Positions 26,278 through 34,328 of a stretch of 64,000 nt of DNA are shown one piece after another. The DNA comes from Cribrihabitans_A pelagius. GTDB lineage: Bacteria > Pseudomonadota > Alphaproteobacteria > Rhodobacterales > Rhodobacteraceae. The stretch lies in contig NZ_JBMERR010000010.1 of NCBI RefSeq assembly GCF_048820915.1, positions 99,893-163,892 on the forward strand, written 5' to 3'. Within the stretch, counting starts at the first letter, position 1. Every line of letters begins with the position of its first letter. A program made the position numbers and the translations under genes. The notes beneath the pieces are model-generated. The model saw only the letters and a program-made list of their open reading frames with translations. It searched no databases and was not told the DNA's origin.

Positions 26278-27300
26278 ATGCTGAAACGGCTTTTCCTGAT
26301 CCTGCGGCTCGCGGCGGGCCTGGCGCTGGCGCCCGCCTCGGCCTGGGCGCTCTGCGATGTGGGTTACGTGGCGCAGCCCGGCGACACGCTGTTCTCCATT
26401 GCCGAAGCGCATTACGGCGACCGCAGCCGCTGGACGATGATCTACTACCGCAACCAGCCCGGGCTTGCGGGCGCCACAGCCGAGCCCGGGCAGCAGTTGT
26501 TCATCCCCTGTCCGGAGCGTGCCAGCGCTCCGGATGCAACGCCCCTGCGGCAGGACAAGGCGGAGCTGACCCTGCTCACCGGCGGCAACTACGCGCCCTT
26601 CACCGGCCGCGCGCTGCCGGGGCAGGGGCTGGTGACCGAGCTGGTCAACGCGGCGCTGGAGCTTGCCCCCGCTCCGGTCAGCTATTCGATCAGCTGGGAG
26701 GATGACTGGTCGCGCCACCTGTTCCCTCTGCTCGATGACAAAACGTTCGACATGGGCTTCCCCTGGCTCAAGCCCGACTGCGCGGCTCAACCGGAGGATG
26801 CCCGCTGCGATGGCTTCCACTTCTCCGATCCGGTGATGAAGATGCCGGTGATGCTGTTCGTGCGCGCAGACAGCGGCTTTGTCTTCACCCGGGACAAGGA
26901 CGCCGAAGGCAAGACCCTGTGCCGCCCGGCGGGCTACTACACCCACGATCTCGACCGCGAAGGCCGGCGCTGGCTTAGCGCGGGCAAGATTACCCTCGTG
27001 CAGCCGGAAACGCCCGCCGACTGCTTCCGCATGGTGGCGGCGGGGGAGGCAGATGCCGCGGCGGTGAACCTGTTTCTCGGCGCCAATACCATCGTGGAAC
27101 AAGGGCTGCGCGGCGAGGTGCTGCCGCTGGAGCGGCCCCTGTCCGAAGAAGGGCTGCATGTGGTGATTTCCAAGCGCCACTGGCGCGGCACGGCGCATCT
27201 CTACCGGATCAACGCGGGCCTCAAGCGCCTGCGCGGCAGCGGCCGCTTCGAAGCGATCATGACCCGGCATCTGGAGCTGTTTTGGGCGCAGCTGCAATAG
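26278..27300 (+). CDS. LysM domain plus family 3 periplasmic solute-binding protein (second of a pair)
   Basis: A 340-residue paralogue of the preceding gene with the same plan: signal peptide (residues 1-25), LysM at about 29-77 (GYVAQPGDTLFSIAEAHYG), then a solute-binding domain from about residue 90 (LLTGGNYAPFTGRALPGQGLVTELVNAAL). The shared blocks DMGFPWLKPDC, CDGFHFSDPV, LCRPAGYYTHDL and FRMVAAGEADAAAVN align throughout, which shows tandem duplication followed by strong divergence. The ATG at 26278 lies ten bases after the upstream stop and follows GAGGAGACTGGC, so the two are cotranscribed. Differences at ligand-contact regions suggest that they bind different compounds. Confidence 0.82.
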   Translation: MLKRLFLILRLAAGLALAPASAWALCDVGYVAQPGDTLFSIAEAHYGDRSRWTMIYYRNQPGLAGATAEPGQQLFIPCPERASAPDATPLRQDKAELTLLTGGNYAPFTGRALPGQGLVTELVNAALELAPAPVSYSISWEDDWSRHLFPLLDDKTFDMGFPWLKPDCAAQPEDARCDGFHFSDPVMKMPVMLFVRADSGFVFTRDKDAEGKTLCRPAGYYTHDLDREGRRWLSAGKITLVQPETPADCFRMVAAGEADAAAVNLFLGANTIVEQGLRGEVLPLERPLSEEGLHVVISKRHWRGTAHLYRINAGLKRLRGSGRFEAIMTRHLELFWAQLQ

Positions 27301-27313
27301 GCGCGGCCAGGCC

Positions 27314-27667
27314 TCAGCCCATGGCCCTGCGAGCCGCCTGGTAGGCGGCCTCCGCCGCCAGCGCGCTGGCCGGTTTCGGACCGGCCTGGGTGCCGGAAGC
27401 GAGGTCCATGAAGAACTGCGCCATGCCGCCGGGCGCGCCGGCGGCAGTGCTCTGCGGCCCCGGGGCGGCAGGCGCGCTGCCGCCCGCCTGCCGGCGCGGG
27501 GCGGCCGCGGGATCCGCGTTGAGCGCCGCTTTCCGCGCCAGCGCCCGGGCCAGCCCCTGGCTTTTGCCCTGCTGCAGCGGCGCCGCCACATCCGCCGCCT
27601 CCTGAAGCTGTTCCTGCCGCGCGGCTGTCTGCGCATATTCGAAACCGCCCGCCCCGATGACCGTCAT
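27314..27667 (-). CDS. Small alanine-rich protein of unknown function
   Basis: A 117-residue protein that I do not recognise. The N-terminus MTVIGAGGFEYAQTAARQEQLQEAA looks helical. The middle is rich in alanine, proline and glycine and probably disordered. The C-terminus FFMDLASGTQAG and AAEAAYQAARRAMG is again helical. There is no signal peptide or membrane segment. An AAAGGA precedes the ATG at 27667. A loose CtrA-like site (TTAG-CGAAGTC-TTGA, six of eight bases) lies about 40 bases upstream. It converges on the second LysM gene with only 13 bases between stops. Length and composition resemble small rod- or flagellum-linked proteins of this group, but I cannot support a name. Confidence 0.6.
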   Translation of the reverse strand: MTVIGAGGFEYAQTAARQEQLQEAADVAAPLQQGKSQGLARALARKAALNADPAAAPRRQAGGSAPAAPGPQSTAAGAPGGMAQFFMDLASGTQAGPKPASALAAEAAYQAARRAMG

Positions 27668-27818
27668 TGCGTTGTCCTTTCGCGTCCCCTTTGGTCAAGG
27701 TTAGCGAAGTCTTGACGATGCGCCCCGCCCCCGCCCGAATAGCGGCACGGCCCAGGCGGTCATCCGCCTATGCTTTAGAAGAGGGTTCACCCGGCAGGGG
27801 GAGCCCCGGGCCTCAGCC

Positions 27819-27848
27819 GCCACTTTCTGACCGAAAAATACCCTGGGG
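27819..27848 (-). repeat. Dispersed intergenic element, copy 3
   Basis: Read on the minus strand it gives CCCCAGGGTATTTTTCGG then CGGTCAGAAAGTGGC, the last 15 bases being identical to copy 1 near 7431. A GC-rich hairpin segment (GCGCC-AAA-GGCGC, 27853-27865) adjoins it, as in copy 1. It lies in the 248-base gap between pcs and the small alanine-rich gene. Confidence 0.5.
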
Positions 27849-27915
27849 TGAATGCGCCAAAGGCGCAGAGGGGCAACGCCCCTTGAAACTTCGCCGGCGG
27901 CATCCGCCGCGCAGC

Positions 27916-28608
27916 TCAGCGCCGAGGCGGCACGATCTGCTGCGCGATGCCGACAAACAGCAGGTAGATCGAGGTCAGCACCAGACCCCAATGCACCCAG
28001 CCCGGCACGGCAAAATCGACCCAGGCCGCCCAGCCCGCAAAGAAGGTCCAGGCCAGCGCCAGGGGCAGTGACAGCCGCCGCCAGCGCTTGGTGCGCACAG
28101 GGTGGATGAACTTCAAGGGCAGGAACATCGCGATAGCCAGCAGCGTGACCAGCGCCAGGCTGGTCCAATGGCTGGGCTGCAGGGCAAAGATCACCAGCAC
28201 CAGCATGTTCCAGCAGCCGGGAAAGCCGGAGAAGGAGTTGTCCTTGGTCTTCATCCGCGTGTCGGCAAAATACATCGCGCTGCCAAAGGTGATCACGATA
28301 ATCGCGGCCCACCCGCTCCAGCCCGCCATTAGCCCGGACTGGAACAGGGCAAAGGCGGGGATGAAGACATAGGTCAGATAGTCGATGATCAGGTCCAAGA
28401 GCACCCCGTCGAACTGCGGGGCGTAGCGTTTCACGTGGCAATGGCGCGCCAGCGGCCCGTCCACCCCGTCAACGGCAAAGGCCACCACCAGCCAGACGAA
28501 CATCAGGCTCCACTTGGCTTCGGCGGCGGCCAGCATGGCCAGCATCGCAAAGACCGCGCCGGTGGCGGTCAGCAGATGAACGAGGAGGGCACGGATCTGA
28601 GGCGTCAT
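27916..28608 (-). CDS. pcs: Phosphatidylcholine synthase
   Basis: A 230-residue integral membrane enzyme that condenses CDP-diacylglycerol with choline in one step, a route found in many alphaproteobacteria. The CDP-alcohol phosphotransferase signature is present, with Asp47, Asp50, Gly51, Ala54, Arg55, Gly68, Asp72 and Asp76 in VDGVDGPLARH and FDGVLLDLIIDY. The spacing between the two halves is wider than in PgsA or PssA, which is typical of Pcs. About eight hydrophobic helices are visible. The protein ends in PPRR. It appears to be transcribed alone. Confidence 0.92.
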   Translation of the reverse strand: MTPQIRALLVHLLTATGAVFAMLAMLAAAEAKWSLMFVWLVVAFAVDGVDGPLARHCHVKRYAPQFDGVLLDLIIDYLTYVFIPAFALFQSGLMAGWSGWAAIIVITFGSAMYFADTRMKTKDNSFSGFPGCWNMLVLVIFALQPSHWTSLALVTLLAIAMFLPLKFIHPVRTKRWRRLSLPLALAWTFFAGWAAWVDFAVPGWVHWGLVLTSIYLLFVGIAQQIVPPRR

Positions 28609-28647
28609 CTGCCCGTGATGGCGAATTTCACCAAGGCCCGCAAGGGT

Positions 28648-28884
28648 TCAGTGCAACCGCAAGGCGGAATCTCCACAGCCCGGCATCAGCGCCTGCCCGA
28701 GGCGCCCGGAGGCGCTGGCGCTTGCTGCGCGCTCTGCCGCCAGTGGCAGCGGCGCGGGCAGGAGAGGGCCGGGCAGAATGGCGCCGGGCAGACGGCCGCG
28801 CTGGCGCTCCGGCAGCGGCGGCGGCGGCGGGGCAGCGGGGGCGCCGCTGGCATGAATGGCGGAGGAGGAGGAGGTGTAGAGCAT
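28648..28884 (-). CDS. Possible small proline- and alanine-rich protein
   Basis: A 78-residue frame from ATG 28884, preceded by AGAAGGGATTTTGCC, a fair ribosome site. The sequence begins MLYTSSSSAIHASGAPAA, has a run of five prolines, and ends GDSALRLH. The TCC and CCG runs come from GGAGGA and CGGCGG tracts on the other strand. A partial CtrA site (TTAA-CAGGCTG-TTGC) lies 48-62 bases upstream. No homologue comes to mind, and low complexity means the frame could be chance. I list it because start signal, regulator site and stop agree. Confidence 0.3.
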   Translation of the reverse strand: MLYTSSSSAIHASGAPAAPPPPPLPERQRGRLPGAILPGPLLPAPLPLAAERAASASASGRLGQALMPGCGDSALRLH

Positions 28885-29285
28885 GGCAAAATCCCTTCTG
28901 GATCGACTTCCGCCATAAAGCCCGGATCGCCTTAACAGGCTGTTGCCGCGGACCGGGCAATTGTGGCGGATTTTAGGTATTTGCCGAAAGGGGCCGGGCC
29001 GCTTTTCCCGGGGCATCGGCTCCGGCGCCGGCGCCGGGTTTTCCGCGCGGCGCAACAGAACGCTGCCGCCTCAGACCGCCCCGCCCGGCAGGCACCTGGT
29101 CCGCCGCGGCGCCGGGCGGGCGCGGCGGATCGTTCTTGGCAGCGTCGAGCCCCAGGAGCGGGCCGGACACCGGCGGGACGGCATCCGGATGGCAGACAGA
29201 CGCCGCGCACCGCCGCGGCAGGCGGCGATGCGCGAACCCTCCGGGGGGGAGGTGTCCGAAGGCGGCGGCGCCTCCGGAGTGGGGG
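28885..29285. other. Intergenic region between small ORF and chemoreceptor gene
   Basis: Contains a partial CtrA site at 28932-28946 (six of eight bases), then GC-rich sequence with chance open frames on both strands and no credible gene. Near the end it carries the terminator-like hairpin of the chemoreceptor gene. Confidence 0.5.
29256..29277 (-). terminator. Hairpin after the chemoreceptor gene
   Basis: On the minus strand CCGGAGGCG pairs with CGCCTTCGG through nine positions with one G-T pair and a four-base loop. It lies nine bases after the stop at 29286. No T run follows. Confidence 0.4.
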
Positions 29286-31691
29286 TCAGAAATCCTGCCA
29301 GACGTCGCGGGCGGCATTGCCCTTGGCTGCCGCAGCGGCGCTGGCGGCAGCAACGGCGCTGGCGCTGGCGGCCGGCCGGGCCGGAGCCGGGCGGGCCTCT
29401 ACCTCCCAGTCGCCGCCGCCATGAGCGGTGGGCGCCGCCGCGCGCGGCGCAGGCGGCCGGTTCTGCGAAGGCGCTGCCGCAGCCTCCTCGCCGCCGACCC
29501 GGAAATGCGCCACCAGCTCGGCCAGCTTGCTGGCATCGCTGTTCAGCAAGTGGCCGGCCGCAGTCGACTGTTCCACCATGGCCGCGTTCTGCTGGGTCAC
29601 TTGGTCCAGCTGGGACATGCCGGTGTTGATCTCTCCCAAACCGGTGGACTGCTCGGCAGCGCCTTCGGCGATGCCGGACACCAGCTGCGAGATATGGCTG
29701 ACCTGGGCGACGATGCTTTGCAGCGCCTCGCCGGTCTTGCCGACAAGATCGACGCCGCGCTCCACCTGTTTCGAGCTGTCGCCGATCAGCGTCTTGATCT
29801 CCATTGCCGCATCGGACGATCGCTGCGCCAGCGCACGCACCTCGCTTGCGACGACGGCGAAGCCCTTGCCCGCCTCGCCCGCGCGCGCGGCCTCGACCCC
29901 TGCGTTCAGGGCAAGCAGGTTGGTCTGGAAGGCGATGTCGTCGATCACGCTGATGATCTGCGAGATATGTTTCGACGATTGCTCGATCTCCGTCATTGCC
30001 GCGACCGCATTCTGCACAATCTCGCCGCTGGTCTCCGCCTCGGCCTTGGCCTCCCCCATGGTCGCTTCAACCGAACGGGCCCCCTCGGCGGCGGACTTGA
30101 CGCTGGCCGTCAGCTCGTCCAGCGCAGCGGCGGTTTCTTCCAGCGTCGCGGCCTGGCTTTCGGTGCGGTTCGACAGGTCGTCCGAGGCCTGGCTGATCTC
30201 GGCGGCGCCGTTGCGGATGCTGGCAGAGGCGCCGACCACTTCCTTCACGACACCGTTCAGAGTTTCCACCGTGAGGTTGAAGTCATGGCGCAGCTGCTCG
30301 TGATCCTGCGGGAACGGCGTGGTGATGGCTTTCGTGAGGTCGCCGCCTGCCAGCCGGACCAGCCCGGAGGAGAGGTTTTCCACCACCATCTGCTGCTCCC
30401 GCTGCTGATCGGCGCGCGCTTCCTCGGCCTCGCGGGCCTGGCGCAGATCGTCCTGCATGCTGACCAGCGTCTGGCCGATCTTGCCGATCTCGTCGCCGCG
30501 GGCCGCGTCGGGCACCGCGGTGTCGAGCGCGCCGGAGGAGACCGCCTCCATGTTCTTGCAGATCCGGTTCAGCGGACGGGTGACAGTGCGGGCAAAGAGC
30601 CAGCCGAAGAAGGAGACGATTAGGGCGCAGACGGCCGCGATGGCGATCATCGTGCGCTGTTGCTTGACCGCGGGCTCCATCACCTCGCTCATGTCCTGTT
30701 CGGCCACCACTGCCCAGTGCAGGTTGCGGAAGCGCACAGGGCCGGAGGCCGCGACCACCTGGCTGCCGCCGGCCCCGGGCACCTGCTGGTAGAGCTGGGT
30801 GTGGTCGGTATTGAAGGCGGAGCCGATCTGCGGCAGCCGGGGCAGTTCCTGCAGCACGGCGTGGCGGTCGTTGAAACGGGAGGCGGTGCGCGCTCGCATG
30901 TCGGGTCCGGCCAGGTAGACATCCAGCGTCCTGGTCCGCTCGCCGAGGTTGGTGATCAGGCGGGAGATCTGCTCGATCGGGATCTGCAGCGCCAGAACGC
31001 CGAGGTATTCGCCCTTGTCATTAGCGACCTGGATGGCGGTGAAGGCGGCCGGGGCGCCGTTGCTGGGGGCATAGGGTGACAGATCGGAGTAATATTCCAC
31101 CCCCGGCTCGCCATTCGCGGCGGCCTGGAAGGCTTTCGCCAGGCCGGAGCCGCTGTAGGGGCCGGTGGTCAGGCTGGTGCCGAAGTCGGCTTCCTTGGAC
31201 ACCGAATAGATGACCTCCCCCGCTGGGTTGATCAGGAAGGCATCATAGAATCCCATCCGGTCCAGCACCGCGCGGAAGGCCCCGTGATAGCGGGCGTGAT
31301 GCATATGGTAGGGGAGATCGCCCGCGCCGCGCGCCAAGAGGTGCTTTTCGCCCGGCAAGTTGGGGTTGTCGTCGATATAGGCCTTGCGCAGCACGTCACC
31401 TGCCTCGCCCTCGATCCCGTCCCAGGTCATCGCCATCCATTGCAGAGCGCTGGCAGTGGAAGGCATAGCGGCCACGGTGGCGATATCGGCGCCGACCCCT
31501 TCCAGATAGGTGTTGAGCGCCAGCTCGCGGTCGCGCACCAGGGAACTGAGGAACACCTCGGTATCGTGCAGGACGCTGCGGCGGAAATAGGCGGTGCTGA
31601 TGGAGATCAGCACCACGGTCAGCAGCAGCGCCGAACCTATGATCAGGATCGGCAGCTTCTGGCCCAGTGTGAGGGAAGTATGAAGTTTCAA
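29286..31691 (-). CDS. Methyl-accepting chemotaxis protein
   Basis: An 801-residue transmembrane receptor that signals to CheA and CheW. TM1 spans residues 14-34, a large periplasmic sensor (Cache-like, with FYDAFLINPAGEVIYSV) spans about 40-340, and TM2 lies at about 345-366. A HAMP domain follows. The cytoplasmic signalling bundle ends in the hairpin tip near residues 583-625 (FQTNLLALNAGVEAARAGE, GKGFAVVASEVRALAQRS). The C-terminus VWQDF resembles the NWETF-type tether that recruits CheR and CheB. A TTG at 31691 is chosen because it lies five bases after GGAGG. The frame extends 26 codons further without a good signal. It diverges from the protease gene. The ligand is unknown. Confidence 0.9.
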   Translation of the reverse strand: MKLHTSLTLGQKLPILIIGSALLLTVVLISISTAYFRRSVLHDTEVFLSSLVRDRELALNTYLEGVGADIATVAAMPSTASALQWMAMTWDGIEGEAGDVLRKAYIDDNPNLPGEKHLLARGAGDLPYHMHHARYHGAFRAVLDRMGFYDAFLINPAGEVIYSVSKEADFGTSLTTGPYSGSGLAKAFQAAANGEPGVEYYSDLSPYAPSNGAPAAFTAIQVANDKGEYLGVLALQIPIEQISRLITNLGERTRTLDVYLAGPDMRARTASRFNDRHAVLQELPRLPQIGSAFNTDHTQLYQQVPGAGGSQVVAASGPVRFRNLHWAVVAEQDMSEVMEPAVKQQRTMIAIAAVCALIVSFFGWLFARTVTRPLNRICKNMEAVSSGALDTAVPDAARGDEIGKIGQTLVSMQDDLRQAREAEEARADQQREQQMVVENLSSGLVRLAGGDLTKAITTPFPQDHEQLRHDFNLTVETLNGVVKEVVGASASIRNGAAEISQASDDLSNRTESQAATLEETAAALDELTASVKSAAEGARSVEATMGEAKAEAETSGEIVQNAVAAMTEIEQSSKHISQIISVIDDIAFQTNLLALNAGVEAARAGEAGKGFAVVASEVRALAQRSSDAAMEIKTLIGDSSKQVERGVDLVGKTGEALQSIVAQVSHISQLVSGIAEGAAEQSTGLGEINTGMSQLDQVTQQNAAMVEQSTAAGHLLNSDASKLAELVAHFRVGGEEAAAAPSQNRPPAPRAAAPTAHGGGDWEVEARPAPARPAASASAVAAASAAAAAKGNAARDVWQDF

Positions 31692-32122
31692 TGGAACCTC
31701 CGGCAGGGAGGCACCCGGCCGGAGGATCGGAATCCTGGCGGATGCGGTGATGGTCGTGATAGCGGCCAATCAACTACAAAGGGATTTTCGGCCAGTTAAC
31801 GCACCTAACTTTTTGCGATAGTTTGCGTGCGCCGGAAGTTACCGCGGCCAGCCGCGGCTGCAGGCGGGGCTGCGGGCGCCGGCGGCCTGAAAGCACGGCG
31901 CAGCAGAGCTTTTACGCTGCCCGCCGTTGCCGCAGCGGCGGCCTCGGATGTTAACGGGCGCGGCACCACATTTCAGAAAGCTGTATTTTCCGTCGCGGCA
32001 GCCTTTTGCCGGAGATGTCCCGGCCGCCGCGGGGCGAATCCCGCGCCGGGCGGGCACCGGCAGGCCCGCAGCGGTAAAAAACGCCCATCGCAGGGCTGCA
32101 TATTTCGCCAATTTTACAATTG

Positions 32123-32137
32123 TTTAAGAGAAGTTAA
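32123..32137. promoter_or_regulatory. Near-perfect CtrA box
   Basis: TTTA-AGAGAAG-TTAA matches seven of the eight defined bases of TTAA-N7-TTAA. It lies 193 bases upstream of the protease ATG, and 87 bases before the perfect box. Confidence 0.45.
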
Positions 32138-32209
32138 CGCGAGTCGGGCGGGAATATCCCCCGTTTTTGCCGATTTTTTGCGATACTGAGGCTTACAGAA
32201 CCGGGGGGA

Positions 32210-32224
32210 TTAAGGATTTGTTAA
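32210..32224. promoter_or_regulatory. Perfect CtrA binding box
   Basis: TTAA-GGATTTG-TTAA matches all eight defined bases. It ends 105 bases before the ATG of the trypsin-like protease at 32330 and is most likely to act on that gene. Confidence 0.65.
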
Positions 32225-32329
32225 TACTGCCACATTCCGTCCATCTTTTCGACGTGGCCCGGCCGGTTCGGGCCTCATTCCAGCCGCACCCCTGAACGAC
32301 CTTGCCGGTGTGGGAAATTGGAGTGGACA

Positions 32330-33043
32330 ATGAAACAACTGATTGCTGTGATCGCAGCGTGCCTGACCTTGGGCATGCCGGGCGGCGCGGCTGCGGGTGA
32401 TACGCAGTCCGGCGCCAAGCAAATGCGCGGATGGGAGGCGGTGGGCCGCCTCAACATTTCCGGCCGTAACATGTGCACCGGGGCGCTGGTGGCGCCCAAC
32501 CTGGTGCTGACCGCGGCGCACTGCCTGTTCGACCCGCAGACCGGCGCGCGGGTCAATCCGCAGACCATCCGGTTTGAGGCGGGCCTGCGCGGACGCCAGG
32601 CCAAGGCTGCGCGCCAGGTCGACAAAGCGGTGCTGCATCCGCAATACCGGCACGGGCGCCCCGGTCTGAACGAGACCGGCAGCGATCTGGCGGTGCTGCG
32701 GCTGGCGCGGCCGATCAGCCGCAACCAGATCCAGCCTTTCGCCACCGCGGGCGGCGCCGAGCGCGGCGATACCGTGGGGGTGATGTCTTACTCTTACACC
32801 CATGCCACGCGGCCGAACCTGCAATCCGCCTGCCAGGTGCTGGCGCGGCAGAGCCAGACGCTGGTGATGTCCTGCCGGGTCGATTTCGGCGCCTCGGGCT
32901 CGCCGGTGTTCGAGATGCGGCCGGGCCGCGCGCCGCGGCTGGTCTCAGTGATCTCGGCCAAGGCGGCGATGGGCAACCGGCGGGTGTCGATCGGCAGCGC
33001 GCTGGACGGATCGCTCCTGGCCCTTATGCGACGAGCCGGCTGA
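32330..33043 (+). CDS. Secreted trypsin-like serine protease
   Basis: A 237-residue exported protease of the chymotrypsin fold (S1). A signal peptide covers residues 1-22. The catalytic triad is complete: His64 in LTAAHC, Asp119 in SDLAVLRL, and Ser189 in FGASGSPVF. Cysteines 49/65 and 168/182 could form the usual disulphides. The ATG at 32330 follows TTGGAGTGGACA. The family includes secreted proteases with broad or unknown substrates. CtrA boxes upstream suggest control with motility or cell cycle. It converges on the secretion operon, with a weak hairpin and a run of ten G residues (33118-33127) in the gap. Confidence 0.87.
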   Translation: MKQLIAVIAACLTLGMPGGAAAGDTQSGAKQMRGWEAVGRLNISGRNMCTGALVAPNLVLTAAHCLFDPQTGARVNPQTIRFEAGLRGRQAKAARQVDKAVLHPQYRHGRPGLNETGSDLAVLRLARPISRNQIQPFATAGGAERGDTVGVMSYSYTHATRPNLQSACQVLARQSQTLVMSCRVDFGASGSPVFEMRPGRAPRLVSVISAKAAMGNRRVSIGSALDGSLLALMRRAG

Positions 33044-33149
33044 CTAGCTGATCCTGCTTTAAAATCAAAGACTTTTGCCATCCTGCAGCCAGAAAGGCGC
33101 GGGATTTTGGCTTTTTAGGGGGGGGGGCAGTGAAGTTCCGGGAGGCACC

Positions 33150-34328
33150 TCAGGGCTCGCGCAGTGCCTCGCGCGACTTGTAAAGCGGCTTTAGCAGGTA
33201 TTGCAGCACGGTCTTGCTGCCGGTCTGCAATTCGGCGGTGGCGCGCATGCCGGGGCGGATCTCGATCGCCTGCTGGCGTTCGGTGAAGCTCTCGGCATCG
33301 ACATTCACGGTCACGCGGTAATAAGGCTCGCCGCGCGGATTGCGCTCGTCCTCGAAGGTGTCGGCGGAGACGAAATCCACCGTGCCGCGCAGCGCGCCGT
33401 AGATAGTGTAGTCATAGGCCGAGAGCTTGACGGTGGCATCCTGGCCCGGTTCGACGCTGGCGATGTTCTCGGGCTTGATGCGGGCCTCGACATGCAGTTC
33501 CTCACCGAGCGGGATGATCTCCAGGATTTCCTCGCCAGGGCGGATCACGCCGCCGATGGTGGTGACGGCGAGCCGGTTCACGGTGCCGGTCATCGGCGCG
33601 GTAATCACGGTGCGGGCCAGCTGGTCCTGGGCGAGGCGCTGCTCCTGGCGGAGCGTGGTCAGCTCGCGCAGGGTGCGGGCGTAGTCCTCGGCCTGCTCCA
33701 ATTCGGCCTGGGTGCCGATCTCGTTGTACTTGGCGCGGGCATCCGTGGCGGCGTTGCGGGCGCGGTTCACTTCGATCTTGGCGACGATCTTGTCGCGGTG
33801 CAGCTGCTCCATGTTGGCCAGCTCCGCGTCCATCTGCTCCATGATCTGGCGGGCGCTGGCGCTGCGGCTGGTGAGATCGGCCTGACGGGCCTGAAGCAAT
33901 GCGCGTTCCGAGGCGAGGAGGCCGGGGGAGCGCTGCGCCAGTGCCTCGGGCACGGTGAAATCGGCGGCCCCCTGCATCTGCGCCTCGAGCCGGTGGCGGC
34001 GGATTTCCAGCGCGTCGATCTGGTTCTGCAGCTCATCCGCGGCGGTGCGGAACTTGGTATCCTGCAGCCGCGCCAGCATCTGCCCCTTGGACACGGTGTC
34101 GCCCTGGCGGACGTGGAGCTCGGCCAGGATGCCGCCTTCGAGGTTCTGCACGATCTGCGCGCGGGAGGAGGAGACCACCTGGCCCTCGCCGCGCACGATC
34201 TCGTCGACCGGGGCGAAACCCGCCCAGACCAGGAAGACCACCACCGCGCCGGCCGCGAGGTAGATGATCCGGCTGGCGCCGCGGGGGGCGTCCTGCTGGC
34301 CGTAGGGGTCGTTCAGGGCAAGGCTCAT
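33150..34328 (-). CDS. HlyD-family type I secretion membrane fusion protein
   Basis: A 392-residue adaptor joining the inner-membrane ABC exporter to the outer-membrane TolC channel. One transmembrane helix lies at residues 21-39. A lipoyl-like half follows (NLEGGILAELHVRQGDTV), then a long alpha-helical hairpin at about 100-270 with heptad repeats, then the second lipoyl half and beta-barrel (VITAPMTGTVNRLAVTTIGGVIRPGEEILEI cut here into the known blocks APMTGTV and GGVIRPGE). The end, with EIRPGMRATAELQTG, is typical of this family. The ATG at 34328 overlaps the ABC gene stop by four bases. The longer frame upstream lies inside the ABC gene. It is the last gene of the export operon. Confidence 0.9.
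   Translation of the reverse strand: MSLALNDPYGQQDAPRGASRIIYLAAGAVVVFLVWAGFAPVDEIVRGEGQVVSSSRAQIVQNLEGGILAELHVRQGDTVSKGQMLARLQDTKFRTAADELQNQIDALEIRRHRLEAQMQGAADFTVPEALAQRSPGLLASERALLQARQADLTSRSASARQIMEQMDAELANMEQLHRDKIVAKIEVNRARNAATDARAKYNEIGTQAELEQAEDYARTLRELTTLRQEQRLAQDQLARTVITAPMTGTVNRLAVTTIGGVIRPGEEILEIIPLGEELHVEARIKPENIASVEPGQDATVKLSAYDYTIYGALRGTVDFVSADTFEDERNPRGEPYYRVTVNVDAESFTERQQAIEIRPGMRATAELQTGSKTVLQYLLKPLYKSREALREP

Larger units (their letters stand above)
31692..32329. other. Divergent regulatory region between chemoreceptor and protease genes
   Basis: A 638-base gap without a credible gene. It is AT-richer than its surroundings. It holds one perfect and one near-perfect CtrA box, a palindromic GTTAAC at 31795-31800, and an exact direct repeat TTTTTGCGATA at 31810-31820 and 32175-32185. 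Confidence 0.6.

Noticed and set aside
33118..33127. Run of ten G residues as a phase-variation switch
   Set aside because: It lies between the 3' ends of two converging genes and not in a promoter or reading frame, so slippage would not switch either gene in an obvious way.
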